Notes: generated by a model not told the origin, from the letters alone. Positions 8,106 through 18,373 are shown, counted from the first letter of the stretch. The stretch is DNA of 64,000 bases from Nocardioides okcheonensis (GCF_020991065.1 NZ_CP087710.1:2852001-2916000); one strand, 5' to 3'. Made by a program: numbers and translations.

Positions 8106-9535
8106 GCGGGCTGTCCACCGCGGCCCGCGAGGCGATCGACGCCATCGAGGCCGGCCCGCAGGGCCCGGAGGTCGGGGCGTTCTTCGACCTCGACGGCACC
8201 CTCGTCGCGGGCTACACCGCCGCCACCTTCTACGGCGACCGGCTCAAGGGCCGCGAGGTGTCGCCCGCCGAGTTCCTCCGCACCGTCGTCACGGCGGTCG
8301 ACGGCGAGCTCGGCGGCGACCCCACCCGGATCGCCCACGTCGCCTTCTCCGCGATGCGCGGGGAGTCGGAGGAGGCCTTCGCCGACCTCGGCGAGCGGCT
8401 CTTCCGTGCGAAGATCGCCGGCACCATCCGGCGCGAGTCGCGCGCCCTGGTCGCGGCCCACCAGCGCGCCGGCCACACCGTCGCGGTCGCCTCGGCCGCG
8501 ACGGCGTACCAGATCGCGCCGGTCGCGCGGGACCTCGGCGTCGAGCACCTGATCTGCACGCGGCTGGTGGTCGAGGACGGCCAGTTCACCGGCGAGACCG
8601 ACGGCCCGATGCTCTGGGGACGCCACAAGGCCAGCGGCGTCCGCGCCTTCGCGCGCGAGCACGGCGTCGACCTGGCGGAGTCCTACGCCTACGGCAACGG
8701 CTACGAGGACGTCGCCTTCCTCTCCTCCGTCGGACACCCGACGGCGCTCAACCCGCACCGCGACCTGCGTGCCGCCGCCGCGCGGCTGGGCTGGCCGGTG
8801 CTCGACCTCGCCGACCCCGTGGGCGGCTCGCTGGTCGCGGCCGGCCGGACCGTCGCCGCGCTGGCCGGGATGAACGCCGGCGTCGGTGCCGGCCTGGCCT
8901 ACGGGCTGCTGCGCGGCGACCGCAGCGAGGCCCGCAACACGGCGGTCAAGCTGGCCACCCACCTGCCGATGGCGATCGCCGGGGTGTCGGTGGACGTCCT
9001 GCACCGGGAGCGGCTGTGGACCCACCGGCCGGCGATCTTCGTCGCCAACCATCAGAGCGCGCTGGACATCCCGGTCCTCGGCCAGCTGCTCGAGCGTGAC
9101 TTCACCATCGTGGCGAAGAAGGAGGCGCGGTGGGACCCGCGCACCTTCGTCGGGTCGGTGGTGATCGACCCGGCCTGGATCGACCGGTCCGACTCAGCGT
9201 CGGCACGGGCGACCCTCGACGGCGTCGTCGACCGGATCCGCGGCGGCACCTCGCTGATGATCTTCCCCGAGGGCACCCGGTCGGCGACCCCCGTGCTGGG
9301 GCCGTTCCGCAAGGGTGCGTTCCACCTGGCCGCGCAGGCCGGCGTGCCGGTCGTGCCGGTGGTGCTGCGCAACACCGGCGAGCTGATGCGCCGCAGCTCG
9401 CTCGTGCTCAACCCCGGTGTCGTGGACGTCTGCGTCCTCGAGCCCGAGACCGACTGGAGCGCCGACGACATGGACGACCGGATCGCCGCCCTGCGGCAGA
9501 AGTTCCAGGACACCCTCGCGAGGTGGCCGCAGTGA
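8102..9535 (+). CDS. HAD-IB phosphatase / 1-acyl-sn-glycerol-3-phosphate acyltransferase fusion
   Basis: 477 residues. The N-terminal domain (~25-250) is a HAD-IB hydrolase with the nucleophile motif FFDLDGT (Asp29, Asp31) and the later YGNGYEDVAFL motif. The C-terminal domain (~290-470) is a PlsC acyltransferase with NHQSALD (His317-Asp322) and FPEGTRS. It probably acylates lysophosphatidic acid at sn-2; the phosphatase half may act on a lipid phosphate or phosphoserine-like substrate. The GTG start overlaps the PlsB stop and the TGA overlaps the next GTG, so the three genes are translationally coupled. Confidence 0.9.
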   Translation: MSGLSTAAREAIDAIEAGPQGPEVGAFFDLDGTLVAGYTAATFYGDRLKGREVSPAEFLRTVVTAVDGELGGDPTRIAHVAFSAMRGESEEAFADLGERLFRAKIAGTIRRESRALVAAHQRAGHTVAVASAATAYQIAPVARDLGVEHLICTRLVVEDGQFTGETDGPMLWGRHKASGVRAFAREHGVDLAESYAYGNGYEDVAFLSSVGHPTALNPHRDLRAAAARLGWPVLDLADPVGGSLVAAGRTVAALAGMNAGVGAGLAYGLLRGDRSEARNTAVKLATHLPMAIAGVSVDVLHRERLWTHRPAIFVANHQSALDIPVLGQLLERDFTIVAKKEARWDPRTFVGSVVIDPAWIDRSDSASARATLDGVVDRIRGGTSLMIFPEGTRSATPVLGPFRKGAFHLAAQAGVPVVPVVLRNTGELMRRSSLVLNPGVVDVCVLEPETDWSADDMDDRIAALRQKFQDTLARWPQ

Positions 9536-10932
9536 GTCCCACGACCTCCGAGGACCTCGAGCGCTGGGGCAGCGCCGCGACCTGGTCGTCGGGCGCCGAG
9601 CTCACGCCCGTGCAGACGCTGCTGTGGCGGGCCGAGCGCCACCCGGTGCAGTCGTCGACCACGACCGTCGTCATCGACCTCGACCGGGCGCCGGACTGGC
9701 AGCGGTTCGTCGCGGCGACCGAGTGGGGCACCCGGCTGGTGCGCCGGCTGCGGCAGCGGGTGGTCGACCCGGTCGTGCCGACCGCCCCGCCCACCTGGGC
9801 CGACGACCCCACCTTCGACCTGCGCTACCACCTGCGCCGCGAGCGGGTCGCCGGCCGCGACGAGGTGCTGGCCGAGGCGGCGCAGGTCGCGCTGCGCCCC
9901 TTCGACCGGTCGCGCCCGCTGTGGGAGGGCGTCCTGCTCGAGGACACCGACGGCGGAGCGAGCTACGTCCTCAAGATCCACCACGCCCTCGCCGACCCGC
10001 TCGGCACCGTCCAGCTGCTCTCGATGCTCCAGTCCGGCCGCCGGGCCCACACGCCCCGCAAGCCGCTCGGCGACGAGGACGCCGCGCCGGCCGAGGTGGA
10101 CCCGGTCGACCTGGCCGTCGCGGGCCTGCGCGGCGACGCCTCCGTCCTCGCCGGGTCCGCCTGGGGCGCGGCCCGGTCGCTGCTGTCGACCCGGCCGTCG
10201 ACGGTGGTCGCGTCCGGCCTGCGCTACGGCGCGTCGGTCCGTCGGCTGCTCACCCAGGCCGCGCCGCCGTCGCCCGAGCTGGCGCCGCGCACCGGGCGGT
10301 CGTGGGCGTTCCTCACCCTCGACGCACCGCTCGAGCCGCTGCGGACGGTGGCCCGCCGGAGCGGCGCCACGCTCGACGACGTCGCGGTCGCGCTGGTGCT
10401 CGGCGGGCTCCGGCGCTACCACGAGCGACGCGGCAGCGACGTGCGCGAGGTGCCGGTCGGCGTACGCGTCTCGCTGAGCCGCGCCGACGACCTCGGCAAC
10501 CGCTTCGCCGGCGCCGTCATCTCGGGTCCGACGGCGATCGAGGACCCGGTCGACCGGGTCGCCGCGGTGCGGGGCGAGGTGCTGTCGCTCCACACCGAGC
10601 GGGCGCTCGAGGTCCTCGACGCCGCCGCCCCGCTGCTCAACCGGATGCCGTCGTTCGTCGGCGCCTCCGCGCTCCGGGTCGCAGCTCCGCCCGACGCCTT
10701 CGTGCTGACGCTGCCCGGCCCGCCGAAGCGGCGCTACATGGCCGGCGCGCAGGTGCGGGGGACCTACGTCCTCGGGCCGCTGCCGGGTTCGGCGCTCACC
10801 GTCGTGCTCACCACCCTCGGCGACACCGCCTGCCTCGGGGTCAACGTCGACGCGAGCGCCGTCGCGGACCTCGCCGCGCTGCGCGCCAGCCTCGAGGAGG
10901 CGGTCGGGGAGATGGTGGCGGCGGGGCGCTGA
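9532..10932 (+). CDS. Wax ester synthase/diacylglycerol acyltransferase family protein
   Basis: 466 residues of the bifunctional WS/DGAT (condensation-like) family, which makes triacylglycerol or wax esters from acyl-CoA. The active-site region reads HHALADPLG (His150-His151...Asp155), so the HHxxxDG motif keeps both histidines and the Asp but has Pro in place of Gly. The C-terminal half has the family segments DLGNRFAGAVI and NRMPSFVGA. The start GTG at 9532 overlaps the previous stop as GTGA. Downstream of PlsB and PlsC it completes a route from glycerol 3-phosphate toward neutral lipid, though a phosphatidate phosphatase is still needed (possibly the HAD domain). Confidence 0.87.
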   Translation: MSPTTSEDLERWGSAATWSSGAELTPVQTLLWRAERHPVQSSTTTVVIDLDRAPDWQRFVAATEWGTRLVRRLRQRVVDPVVPTAPPTWADDPTFDLRYHLRRERVAGRDEVLAEAAQVALRPFDRSRPLWEGVLLEDTDGGASYVLKIHHALADPLGTVQLLSMLQSGRRAHTPRKPLGDEDAAPAEVDPVDLAVAGLRGDASVLAGSAWGAARSLLSTRPSTVVASGLRYGASVRRLLTQAAPPSPELAPRTGRSWAFLTLDAPLEPLRTVARRSGATLDDVAVALVLGGLRRYHERRGSDVREVPVGVRVSLSRADDLGNRFAGAVISGPTAIEDPVDRVAAVRGEVLSLHTERALEVLDAAAPLLNRMPSFVGASALRVAAPPDAFVLTLPGPPKRRYMAGAQVRGTYVLGPLPGSALTVVLTTLGDTACLGVNVDASAVADLAALRASLEEAVGEMVAAGR

Positions 10933-10935
10933 GCC

Positions 10936-11526
10936 TCACCCCCGGGCGAGCTCCTTGCGGACCACGCGGCGGCGCAGGGTCGGCGTCGCGACCACCTCGT
11001 AGCCGGCGTCGAGGAAGACCTGCAGCAGCCCGACCGACGCCTCGTCCCAGATGACCGTCTTCCCGTCGGCGGGCTCGGTGGGGTAGCCCTCCAGGACGCG
11101 CGCGCCGACCCGCTCGCCGTACGCGACGGTGGCGGCGGCGAGCTCGTACATCAGTCCCGCCCGGCGGTGGCCCTTGCGGACGACGAAGCAGGTGACCGAC
11201 CAGACGCCCTCGCGGTCCGGGTCCATCCGCATCCACGGCTGCCTGCGGCTCCAGATGCGCGGGTAGTTCTCCCGCGGCTCGACCGCGACCCACCCGGCGG
11301 GCTCCCCGTCGACGTAGCCGATCAGTCCCGACGTCGGCCCGCCCGTGCCGCAGGCCGTCTGCTCCACCAGCGCCGTGTCGCGCTGCTCCTGGGTGGTGTC
11401 GCGCCAGATCCAGCCCGGCACCTTGAGCCCCTGGCACCGGCACTTGCGGGCGCCGCCCGCCTCGAAGACGGCCTCGACGTCCGCGTCCGTCGCCTCGTTG
11501 GCCGGGCGCCAGGTGAACTCGGGCAT
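10936..11526 (-). CDS. GNAT family N-acetyltransferase
   Basis: 196 residues. The N-terminal part has two cysteines near residue 33 (KCRCQG), and the C-terminal part holds the GNAT core, with VTCFVVRKGHRRAGLMYEL as the acetyl-CoA binding motif A and a final strand VFLDAGYEVVATPTLRR. The substrate is unknown. The ATG at 11526 has TAGGGT 6 bases upstream and no ribosome-binding site, so it is probably leaderless. It converges with the WS/DGAT gene, with 3 bases between stops. Confidence 0.82.
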   Translation of the reverse strand: MPEFTWRPANEATDADVEAVFEAGGARKCRCQGLKVPGWIWRDTTQEQRDTALVEQTACGTGGPTSGLIGYVDGEPAGWVAVEPRENYPRIWSRRQPWMRMDPDREGVWSVTCFVVRKGHRRAGLMYELAAATVAYGERVGARVLEGYPTEPADGKTVIWDEASVGLLQVFLDAGYEVVATPTLRRRVVRKELARG

Positions 11527-11535
11527 GCGACGACC

Positions 11536-12366
11536 CTAGTCCGCTGTGGCGCCTGGCCCGCGGAGCAGAGCGGCGACGTGGGGCCACGCCGCCCGGCCCA
11601 GCCTGCGGTCGGCCTCCTCCGTCCCGTCGCGCCGCATCCTCACGCCGCCCACGACCGGGTCTTCCCCGGGCAGGACGGTGCGGTGCCCCGCCCGCGGGTC
11701 AGTGACGAGCGTCGTGCCGCGTCCGTGCGCGTCGCGTCGCGCCTCGATCGCGCGGGCCATCTCGAGCGACGGCCAGACCTGGTCGTCACCGCCCGCGACG
11801 AGCACCAGTCGGTCGATGTGCTCGACGGGGAGCGCGGGTCCCGAGGTCGCTGCCGCTGATCGCCGCCTGCTCTCCTCGTAGAGGGTGACGAAGGCGGGCG
11901 GGTCGTCGGCTGGCTCCCACGTGTCGATGAACGGGACGTGGGGCAGAGGGGATCCGCCGAAGGTCCAGTGCGAGGTCGTGGCGCCGTCAGGACGTACGCC
12001 GGCCCACACGACGTCCGACGGCGCGAACGCGACGACCGCGTCGACATCGGGGCTGTGGGCGCCGATGAGCATCGCCGCCTCGGAACCGAAGGAGGTACCG
12101 ACGACGACGATCGTGTCGTTCTCCCGGGCCAGGTCCGCGACCCGGCCGAGGAACAGCTCGAGCGGGACGTCGTACGGCCCTGAGCTCTGCCCCGCGCCGC
12201 CGAACCACTGGACCGACTCCGCAACGACGCCGTGCTGGGCCAGGAGCCTGGCCCGCCCCGAGTCCACCCGTCCGCTCGAACCGGCGAGCACGAGCGCAGC
12301 GACACCGGTCGGGACGTCCGGCACCCACCGCACGCCCTCGATCCCGGTCAGCGACTGAGACTCCAC
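11536..12366 (-). CDS. Alpha/beta hydrolase (acyl-CoA thioesterase/BAAT C-terminal-like)
   Basis: 276 residues with an alpha/beta-hydrolase fold. The nucleophile elbow is VVVGTSFGSEAAML (Ser at about 104), and a late acidic and His pair lies near LVLVAGGDDQVWPS and DPRAGHRTVLPG. It resembles the C-terminal catalytic domain of acyl-CoA:amino acid N-acyltransferase/thioesterases, so it may hydrolyse acyl esters or thioesters in the cytosol; there is no signal peptide. The start GTG at 12366 (VESQSLTGIEG) is a choice of convenience, as no clear ribosome-binding site is seen. Confidence 0.72.
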   Translation of the reverse strand: MESQSLTGIEGVRWVPDVPTGVAALVLAGSSGRVDSGRARLLAQHGVVAESVQWFGGAGQSSGPYDVPLELFLGRVADLARENDTIVVVGTSFGSEAAMLIGAHSPDVDAVVAFAPSDVVWAGVRPDGATTSHWTFGGSPLPHVPFIDTWEPADDPPAFVTLYEESRRRSAAATSGPALPVEHIDRLVLVAGGDDQVWPSLEMARAIEARRDAHGRGTTLVTDPRAGHRTVLPGEDPVVGGVRMRRDGTEEADRRLGRAAWPHVAALLRGPGATAD

Positions 12367-12401
12367 GGCACGAGTCTGGCAGCGATGCTTTGCACCCGGA
12401 C

Positions 12402-12462
12402 CTCGTGGTTCGCACCCGCGATCTCGGGTGCGAACCACGAGAGTCCCCGGATATCCGGGGAC
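12402..12462. terminator. Two adjacent perfect inverted repeats between minus-strand genes
   Basis: Arms CTCGTGGTTCGCACCCG (12402-12418) and CGGGTGCGAACCACGAG (12425-12441) pair over 17 bases with a 6-base loop. Next to them is the 20-bp perfect palindrome starting GTCCCCGGAT (12443-12462). They follow the stop of the GNAT gene at 12482 and probably terminate its transcript. Confidence 0.65.
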
Positions 12463-12481
12463 TTCGGAGGTCTGACGCTCC

Positions 12482-12943
12482 TCAGGCGGTGCCGACGTAG
12501 CAGAGCATCCGCCCGTCGGCGACGTCCTCGACGTTGACGAAGCCGTGGCGCTCGTAGAACCGGCGGGTGTCGGCGTCGACCTCGTCGACGTTGATGTGCA
12601 TCTCCGGGGCGCCGGCCTCGCGGGCCAGGGCGCGGGACAGGTCGAGGACCTGCGTGCCGATCCCGGCCGAGCGCAGGTGGGGGACGACGTAGAGCTCGTC
12701 GAGGGTGGCGACCGGCCCGTCGAACCAGATCGCCGGCCGCAGGGTGACCAGCGCGAAGCCGACCGGCCCGGTGTCGTCCTCGGCGAGCACGGCGTAGGCC
12801 GTCTCGAGGGCGAGCAGTCGCGCGAAGCGGCCGGCGAGCACGTCGGCGTCGTCGGTCTCGGACTCGAACTCGGTGTTGAAGTCCCACAGCAGCCGGGCGA
12901 GCACGCCGGCGTCGGCCGGGGTCGCGCGGCGGACCTGCGTCAT
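12482..12943 (-). CDS. GNAT family N-acetyltransferase
   Basis: 153 residues, [23 protein letters not shown] at the start and a standard GNAT core: [20 protein letters not shown] (motif A with RxxGIG) and [15 protein letters not shown] (motif B). The substrate is unknown. The start ATG at 12943 has TACGCT 6 bases upstream, compatible with a leaderless transcript. Confidence 0.86.
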   Translation of the reverse strand: MTQVRRATPADAGVLARLLWDFNTEFESETDDADVLAGRFARLLALETAYAVLAEDDTGPVGFALVTLRPAIWFDGPVATLDELYVVPHLRSAGIGTQVLDLSRALAREAGAPEMHINVDEVDADTRRFYERHGFVNVEDVADGRMLCYVGTA

Positions 12944-12975
12944 GGCGCGAGCGTACGCCGCGTGGTGCGGGCGGG

Positions 12976-14154
12976 TCAGTCGTCGACCGGGTCGCCGAGG
13001 CGGACGCCCTCGAGCAGCATCGCGTCGACCGCGGCCGGGGCGAGCGCCTTGTCGAGCGCGAGCACCGCGCAGCCGACGAGTCCGGCGCGGTCGCCGTAGG
13101 TCGAGGGCAGCACCTGCAGGTCGCGGGTGGCGAGCGCGGTGGCGCGGGCGTAGATGCTCTCGCGCAGGCCGGCGGCGTAGACGTCGAAGGCCGCCGACAT
13201 GTCGCCGCCGACCACGAGGGCGTGCGGGTTGAGCAGGGTGATCGCGGCCGCGACGACCTCGCCGACCAGCCGGCCGCTCTCGCGGAGCATCGCCTTGGCG
13301 TCGGCGTCGCCGCCCAGGGCGAGGGCGGTGAGGTCGCGGACGTGGCTGACCTCGTGGCCGCGCTCGACGAACTGGGCGACCAGCGCCCACCCGCCGGCGA
13401 CGGTCTCCAGGCACCCCTCGCCCCCGCAGCGGCACGCGTGCCCGGCAGCGGCCTCGGTGCGGACGTGGCCGATCTCGCCGGCGCCGCCGAGGTGGCCGCT
13501 CACCACGCGACCGTCGGCGATGATGCCGAGGCCCAGGCCGGTCGACACCTTGAGCACCAGCAGGTCGTCGTAGGACGCCGCGTGGCCCAGGCGCTCGGAC
13601 AGCGCGAGCACGTCGGCGTCGTTGCCGACGTGGAGGGGCGCGTCGGTGACGGGCGCGAGGTAGGGCGCCAGGTCGACGCCGTCCCACCCGGCCATCACCG
13701 GGGAGTCGATGCTCACCGCGCGCACCGGGTCGACGGTGCCGGGGAGGCTGAGGCCGACGCCCAGCACCGGGCGGCCGGCGTCGCGGACCAGTCCGGCGAG
13801 CTGCTCGGCCAGGGGCGGCATCACCTCGTCGGGCCCGGCGCCGACGGTGTGCTCCACCGAGGCCGAGCCGAGCTCGGTGCCGCCGAGGTCGAAGGTGGCG
13901 AGCTGGCTGCGGGAGCGTCCGATCGCGACGGCCAGGACCACGCCGGCGTGGACGTCGAAGACGAGGCTGCCGGGCGGGCGGCCGCCGGTGCTGGCGAGCT
14001 CCTCGCCGAGCAGGACCAGCCCGGCGTCGGCGAGCGCGGACACGCGGGCCACGACGGCGGTGCGCGACATGCCGGTGAGCCGGCGCAGGTCGGAGCGGGT
14101 GTGGGCGCGTCCGCTGCGCAGCAGGGCGAGCAGGTCGCCGGCGGTCTCGTTCAT
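12976..14154 (-). CDS. ROK family transcriptional regulator
   Basis: 392 residues: an N-terminal winged helix (about 1-60, with [26 protein letters not shown] split by the wing) and a C-terminal ROK sugar-kinase-like domain with the zinc-binding [10 protein letters not shown] motif and the GEIGHVRTE element. It is divergent from zwf-edd-eda across an 88-base promoter region, so it most likely represses or adjusts glucose catabolism in response to a sugar or sugar phosphate. The start ATG is preceded by TAGGAT at 7 bases, with no ribosome-binding site. Confidence 0.87.
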   Translation of the reverse strand: MNETAGDLLALLRSGRAHTRSDLRRLTGMSRTAVVARVSALADAGLVLLGEELASTGGRPPGSLVFDVHAGVVLAVAIGRSRSQLATFDLGGTELGSASVEHTVGAGPDEVMPPLAEQLAGLVRDAGRPVLGVGLSLPGTVDPVRAVSIDSPVMAGWDGVDLAPYLAPVTDAPLHVGNDADVLALSERLGHAASYDDLLVLKVSTGLGLGIIADGRVVSGHLGGAGEIGHVRTEAAAGHACRCGGEGCLETVAGGWALVAQFVERGHEVSHVRDLTALALGGDADAKAMLRESGRLVGEVVAAAITLLNPHALVVGGDMSAAFDVYAAGLRESIYARATALATRDLQVLPSTYGDRAGLVGCAVLALDKALAPAAVDAMLLEGVRLGDPVDD

Positions 14155-14242
14155 CGCTGGGATCCTAAGCCCCGGCTACTTATGCATGAAAAAGACCGAA
14201 GACATGGTTACAAAGAACCCAACGTCCTCTACCGTGGATCAG
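14155..14242. promoter_or_regulatory. Divergent promoter region of ROK regulator and zwf operon
   Basis: On the minus strand TAGGAT (14162-14167) lies 7 bases before the ROK ATG. On the plus strand TTACAA (14208-14213) and TACCGT (14230-14235) make a -35/-10 pair with a 16-base spacer, ending 7 bases before the GTG at 14243. The middle is AT-rich compared with its surroundings, as expected of a regulated promoter. Confidence 0.6.
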
Positions 14243-15745
14243 GTGACCCTCCCGACCACCGAGCTCGCGACCGAGCTGCCGGCGTGCGACTTCGTCGTCT
14301 TCGGCGGCACCGGCGACCTCGCGCTGCGCAAGCTGCTGCCGGCCCTCTACCACCGCGAGCGCGAGCACCAGCTGCCCCGCGACTTCCGCATCGTGGGCGC
14401 CTCGCGCAGCGAGATCGACGACGACGGCTACCGCGCGATGGCCCGCGAGGCCCTCGGCCGGCACGTCCCGGCCGCCGAGCTGGAGCCGGTCGCCGTCGAC
14501 CGGATGCTCGAGCGGGTCCACCACCTCACCGTCGACGCGTCCGACCCCGAGGGCTGGCACCTGCTGCACGGGCTGCTCAAGGAGCACGACCGCGGCCAGG
14601 TGCGGGTGTTCTACCTCGCCGTCGCCCCCGCCCTCTTCGGCCCGATCTGCGACCGGCTCGACGAGATCGGCGTCGTCGAGCCGACGTCGCGCGTGGTGAT
14701 GGAGAAGCCGATCGGCACCGACCTGGCCTCCGCCCGGCGGGTCAACGACGCCGTGGGCCGGGTCTTCGAGGAGCACCAGGTGTTCCGGATCGACCACTAC
14801 CTCGGCAAGGAGAGCGTCCAGAACCTCCTCGTCACGCGCTTCGCCAACACCTTCCTCGAGCCGCTGTGGAACTCGCGCTGGGTCGACCACGTCCAGATCA
14901 CGGTCGCCGAGACGCTCGGCGTCGGCGAGCGCGGCGCCTACTACGACACGTCCGGCGCGCTGCGCGACATGGTGCAGAACCACCTGCTCCAGCTGCTCTG
15001 CCTGGTCGCGATGGAGCCGCCGACGTACGTCGGCCGCGAGACGGTGCGCGACGAGAAGCTCAAGGTGCTGCAGGCGCTGCGGCCGATGACGGCCGAGGAC
15101 GTCGACCGCGACACCGTCCGCGGGCGCTACGGCCAGGGCGTCGTCGACGGCGCCGTCGTGCCGTCCTACGACGAGGACCTCGGGCTGGCGCCCGGCGCCC
15201 CCGGCAGCGGCACCGAGACCTTCGTGGCGCTGCGCGCGGAGGTGCAGAACTGGCGGTGGGCGGGCGTGCCGTTCTTCCTGCGCACCGGCAAGCGGATGGG
15301 CCGTCGGCTCTCCGAGATCGTGGTGGTCTTCAAGGAGCCGCCGCACGCGATGTTCCCGCACTCCGAGGGCGCCGTCCTCGGCAACCGGCTGCACATCCAG
15401 CTCCAGCCCGAGGAGGGGATGCGGCTGCACATGACCGCCAAGGAGCCCGGTCCCGGCGGCATCCGCCTCCACCCGGTCTCGCTCGACCTCAGCTATGCGA
15501 CCGCGTTCTCCGAGCGGTCGCCCGACGCCTACGAGCGGCTGCTCATGGACGTCATCAAGGGCAACCCCACCCTCTTCATGCGCCGCGACGAGGTCGAGGC
15601 CGCGTGGACGTGGGTCGAGCCCGTCCTCCGGCGCTGGCAGGCCGCCGGCGTCCCTCCCAAGCGCTACCCCGCCGGTACGTCCGGCCCGACCGCAGCGGCC
15701 ATGCTCCTCGAGCGCGAGGGCCGGGCCTGGCAGGAGATCGAATGA
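14243..15745 (+). CDS. zwf: Glucose-6-phosphate dehydrogenase
   Basis: 500 residues, normal for the family. The N-terminal NADP fold has [19 protein letters not shown], and the substrate/catalytic signature RIDHYLGKE lies near residue 182. It oxidises glucose 6-phosphate to 6-phosphogluconolactone, producing NADPH. The GTG at 14243 was preferred over the ATG at 14204 because the 13 codons between them use rare AT-rich codons and contain a good -10 box. It is the first gene of zwf-edd-eda; its stop overlaps the edd start as ATGA. No 6-phosphogluconolactonase gene is present in the window. Confidence 0.95.
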   Translation: MTLPTTELATELPACDFVVFGGTGDLALRKLLPALYHREREHQLPRDFRIVGASRSEIDDDGYRAMAREALGRHVPAAELEPVAVDRMLERVHHLTVDASDPEGWHLLHGLLKEHDRGQVRVFYLAVAPALFGPICDRLDEIGVVEPTSRVVMEKPIGTDLASARRVNDAVGRVFEEHQVFRIDHYLGKESVQNLLVTRFANTFLEPLWNSRWVDHVQITVAETLGVGERGAYYDTSGALRDMVQNHLLQLLCLVAMEPPTYVGRETVRDEKLKVLQALRPMTAEDVDRDTVRGRYGQGVVDGAVVPSYDEDLGLAPGAPGSGTETFVALRAEVQNWRWAGVPFFLRTGKRMGRRLSEIVVVFKEPPHAMFPHSEGAVLGNRLHIQLQPEEGMRLHMTAKEPGPGGIRLHPVSLDLSYATAFSERSPDAYERLLMDVIKGNPTLFMRRDEVEAAWTWVEPVLRRWQAAGVPPKRYPAGTSGPTAAAMLLEREGRAWQEIE

Positions 15746-17616
15746 CCACCCACCAGATGCACCCCGTCGTCGCCGAGGTGACCGCCCGGATCGTCGAGCG
15801 CAGCAGCGCGAGCCGCGCGGCGTACCTCGCCCGGGTCCGCGCCGCCGCCGGCACCGGTCCGGCCGCGCGCACCGACCTCGGCTGCGCCAACCTCGCCCAC
15901 GGCTTCGCCGCCAGCGAGCCCGCGGAGAAGACCGCGCTGCGCGGGCGCACCAAGCCCAACCTGGCGATCGTCACCAGCTACAACGACATGCTCTCGGCCC
16001 ACCAGCCGTTCGTCGACTACCCGCCGGTGCTCAAGAAGGCGGCCGTGCGGGCGGGCGGCCTCGCCCAGGTCGCCGGCGGCGTCCCGGCGATGTGCGACGG
16101 CATCACCCAGGGCCGCGACGGCATGCAGCTCTCGCTCTACAGCCGCGACGTGATCGCGATGTCGACCGCGATCGCGCTCAGCCACGACATGTTCGACGGC
16201 GCGCTGCTGCTCGGCGTCTGCGACAAGATCGTCCCCGGGCTGCTGATCGGCGCGCTGTCGTTCGGCCACCTGCCGACGGTGTTCGTCCCGGCCGGGCCGA
16301 TGCCGTCCGGCCTGCCCAACGGCGAGAAGGCCCGGGTGCGCCAGCTGCACGCGGAGGGCAAGGCGACCCGCGAGGAGCTGCTCGAGGCGGAGGCGGCGTC
16401 GTACCACTCGAAGGGCACCTGCACCTTCTACGGCACGGCCAACTCCAACCAGCTGCTGATGGAGGTCATGGGCCTGCACCTGCCGGGGTCGTCCTTCGTG
16501 AACCCCGGCACCCCGCTGCGCGAGGCGCTGACCCGCGCCGCCGCCGCGCGCGCCGTCGCGATCACGCGGCAGGGCGGCGAGCCGACGCCGGTCGGCGAGC
16601 TCGTCGACGAGCGCACCATCGTCAACGCGTGCGTCGCGCTGCTGGCCAGCGGCGGGTCGACCAACCACACGCTCCACCTCGTCGCGATCGCCCGCGCCGC
16701 CGGCATCGCGCTGACCTGGCAGGACCTCGCCGACCTGTCGGCCGTCGTGCCGCTGCTGTGCCGGATCTACCCCAACGGCCAGGCCGACGTGAACCACTTC
16801 CACGCCGCCGGCGGCATCGCGTACCTCGTCCACACCCTGCTGCGCGCCGGGATGCTGCACGAGGACGTGCAGACGATCGCCGGACGCGGGCTCTTGCACT
16901 ACACGCGGGAGCCGGTGCTGCGCGGCACCGACCTGACCTGGGAGGAGGGTCCCAAGGCCAGCCTCGACCACGACGTGCTGCGGCCCGCGGACCAGCCGTT
17001 CTCCGTCGACGGCGGCCTCAAGGTGCTCACCGGACCGCTCGGCACGGCCGTCATCAAGACGTCGGCCGTACGCCCCGAGCACCGCGTCGTGACCGCGCCC
17101 GCGATGGTCTTCGACGACCAGGCCGACTTCCTCGCCGCCTTCGGCGAGGGTCGCCTCGACGGCCGCGACGTGGTCGCGGTCATCCGCTACCAGGGGCCCG
17201 CGGCCAACGGAATGCCCGAGCTGCACAAGCTCACTCCCGCCCTCGGCGTCCTGCAGGACCGCGGCCAGAAGGTCGCGATCGTCACCGACGGGCGGATGTC
17301 CGGCGCGTCCGGCAAGGTTCCGGCGGCCATCCACGTCACGCCCGAGGCGGCCCTCGGCGGTCCCCTGTCGCGGGTCGTCGACGGCGACGTCATCACCGTC
17401 GACGCCGACGGCGGCCGGCTGACGGTGGCCGACGAGGACGTCCTGCGGCACCGCCCGAGCACCGGCCGCGCGCCGGTCGGCGAGGAGTTCGCCGGCACCG
17501 GCCGCGAGCTGTTCGCCGCGTTCCGCGCCACCGTCGGCCCGGCCGACGCCGGCGCCAGCGTCTTCCCCGCGTTCGACATGCCCACCCCGGAGGTGCCCGT
17601 TGTCCAGCCTGCCTGA
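15742..17616 (+). CDS. edd: Phosphogluconate dehydratase
   Basis: 624 residues of the IlvD/Edd dehydratase family: [17 protein letters not shown] at the start, [17 protein letters not shown] with a cluster-binding cysteine, [13 protein letters not shown], and [20 protein letters not shown]. It converts 6-phosphogluconate to 2-keto-3-deoxy-6-phosphogluconate using an Fe-S cluster in the cytosol, the first committed step of the Entner-Doudoroff pathway. The gene begins in the zwf stop (ATGA) and overlaps eda by 17 bases, so the operon is tightly coupled. Confidence 0.95.
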   Translation: MTTHQMHPVVAEVTARIVERSSASRAAYLARVRAAAGTGPAARTDLGCANLAHGFAASEPAEKTALRGRTKPNLAIVTSYNDMLSAHQPFVDYPPVLKKAAVRAGGLAQVAGGVPAMCDGITQGRDGMQLSLYSRDVIAMSTAIALSHDMFDGALLLGVCDKIVPGLLIGALSFGHLPTVFVPAGPMPSGLPNGEKARVRQLHAEGKATREELLEAEAASYHSKGTCTFYGTANSNQLLMEVMGLHLPGSSFVNPGTPLREALTRAAAARAVAITRQGGEPTPVGELVDERTIVNACVALLASGGSTNHTLHLVAIARAAGIALTWQDLADLSAVVPLLCRIYPNGQADVNHFHAAGGIAYLVHTLLRAGMLHEDVQTIAGRGLLHYTREPVLRGTDLTWEEGPKASLDHDVLRPADQPFSVDGGLKVLTGPLGTAVIKTSAVRPEHRVVTAPAMVFDDQADFLAAFGEGRLDGRDVVAVIRYQGPAANGMPELHKLTPALGVLQDRGQKVAIVTDGRMSGASGKVPAAIHVTPEAALGGPLSRVVDGDVITVDADGGRLTVADEDVLRHRPSTGRAPVGEEFAGTGRELFAAFRATVGPADAGASVFPAFDMPTPEVPVVQPA

Positions 17617-18250
17617 GCCGTCCGCCGGCTCCACCCGGTCCGTCCTCGACGTCGTCCCGGTGATGCCGGTCGTCGTCGTCGACGACCTCGCCCACGCCGT
17701 CCCGATCGCGCGGGCGCTGGTCGCGGGCGGCCTGCCCGCGATCGAGCTCACCCTGCGCACCCCGGTCGCGCTCGACGCGATCGCCGCCATCGCGGCCGAG
17801 GTCCCCGAGATCCTGGTCGGCGCCGGCACGGTCGTCGCCCCCGGCCAGGCCAAGCTCGCCCAGGACGCCGGCGCGCAGTTCCTCGTCTCGCCCGGCGCCA
17901 CGCCCGCGCTGCTCGACGCGATGGCCGCCACCGGCCTGCCGTTCCTGCCCGGCACCTCGACGGTGTCGGAGGTGCTCGCGGTCCTCGAGGCCGGGTTCAC
18001 CGACATGAAGTTCTTCCCGGCCGAGGCCGCCGGCGGGGCGCCGTGGCTGAAGTCGGTCGCCGCCCCCGTCCCGGACGCCCGCTTCTGCCCGACCGGCGGG
18101 ATCACCGCGGCGTCCGCCCCGGCGTACCTCGCCCTCCCCAACGTCGGCTGCGTCGGCGGCTCCTGGCTGACCCCCGCCGACGTCGTCGGCCGCGGCGACT
18201 GGGCCGAGGTCGAGCGCCGGGCGCGGGAGGCCGCCGCCCTCGCGGGCTAG
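17600..18250 (+). CDS. eda: 2-dehydro-3-deoxy-phosphogluconate aldolase
   Basis: 216 residues, the KDPG aldolase fold: [32 protein letters not shown] with the catalytic Glu, VGAGTVV, and the Schiff-base lysine in [12 protein letters not shown] (Lys at about 136). It cleaves KDPG to pyruvate and glyceraldehyde 3-phosphate. The start is TTG at 17600, preceded by CGGAGG at suitable spacing; no ATG or GTG in frame fits better. It ends the zwf-edd-eda operon and is followed by the repeat hairpin cluster at 18284. Confidence 0.94.
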   Translation: MSSLPEPSAGSTRSVLDVVPVMPVVVVDDLAHAVPIARALVAGGLPAIELTLRTPVALDAIAAIAAEVPEILVGAGTVVAPGQAKLAQDAGAQFLVSPGATPALLDAMAATGLPFLPGTSTVSEVLAVLEAGFTDMKFFPAEAAGGAPWLKSVAAPVPDARFCPTGGITAASAPAYLALPNVGCVGGSWLTPADVVGRGDWAEVERRAREAAALAG

Positions 18251-18283
18251 GGAGGCGGCCGCGGCCCGCGCCCCCACGGGGTG

Positions 18284-18373
18284 TAGTCCAGTGGGGGATG
18301 GCTGGCATCCGGCCTCCCGGACAGCCAACGCTCACTGGACTACCGCGGCGGGGAGCCAACCCTCACTGGACTA
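18284..18373. repeat. TAGTCCAGT-type intergenic hairpin repeat (three copies of the arm)
   Basis: One forward arm (TAGTCCAGTGGGGGATGG, from 18284) faces two inverted arms (AGCCAACGCTCACTGGACTA at 18323-18342 and AGCCAACCCTCACTGGACTA at 18354-18373). The same arm occurs at 40982-41072. It separates the convergent eda and tadA ends and may terminate both. Confidence 0.75.

Noticed and set aside
14204..14242. ATG at 14204 as the zwf start
   Set aside because: The 13 extra codons use rare AT-rich codons and contain a -10 box; the GTG at 14243 gives normal length.
13222..17616. A single open frame of ~1460 codons covering ROK antisense, part of zwf and edd
   Set aside because: Only the part from 15742 has dehydratase homology. 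The rest is the opposite or shifted frame of real genes, which stays open because of high GC.
15664..18141. An 825-codon minus-strand open frame opposite edd-eda
   Set aside because: Low-complexity Arg/Gly/Ala translation with no recognisable domain, mirrored on well-identified plus-strand enzymes.
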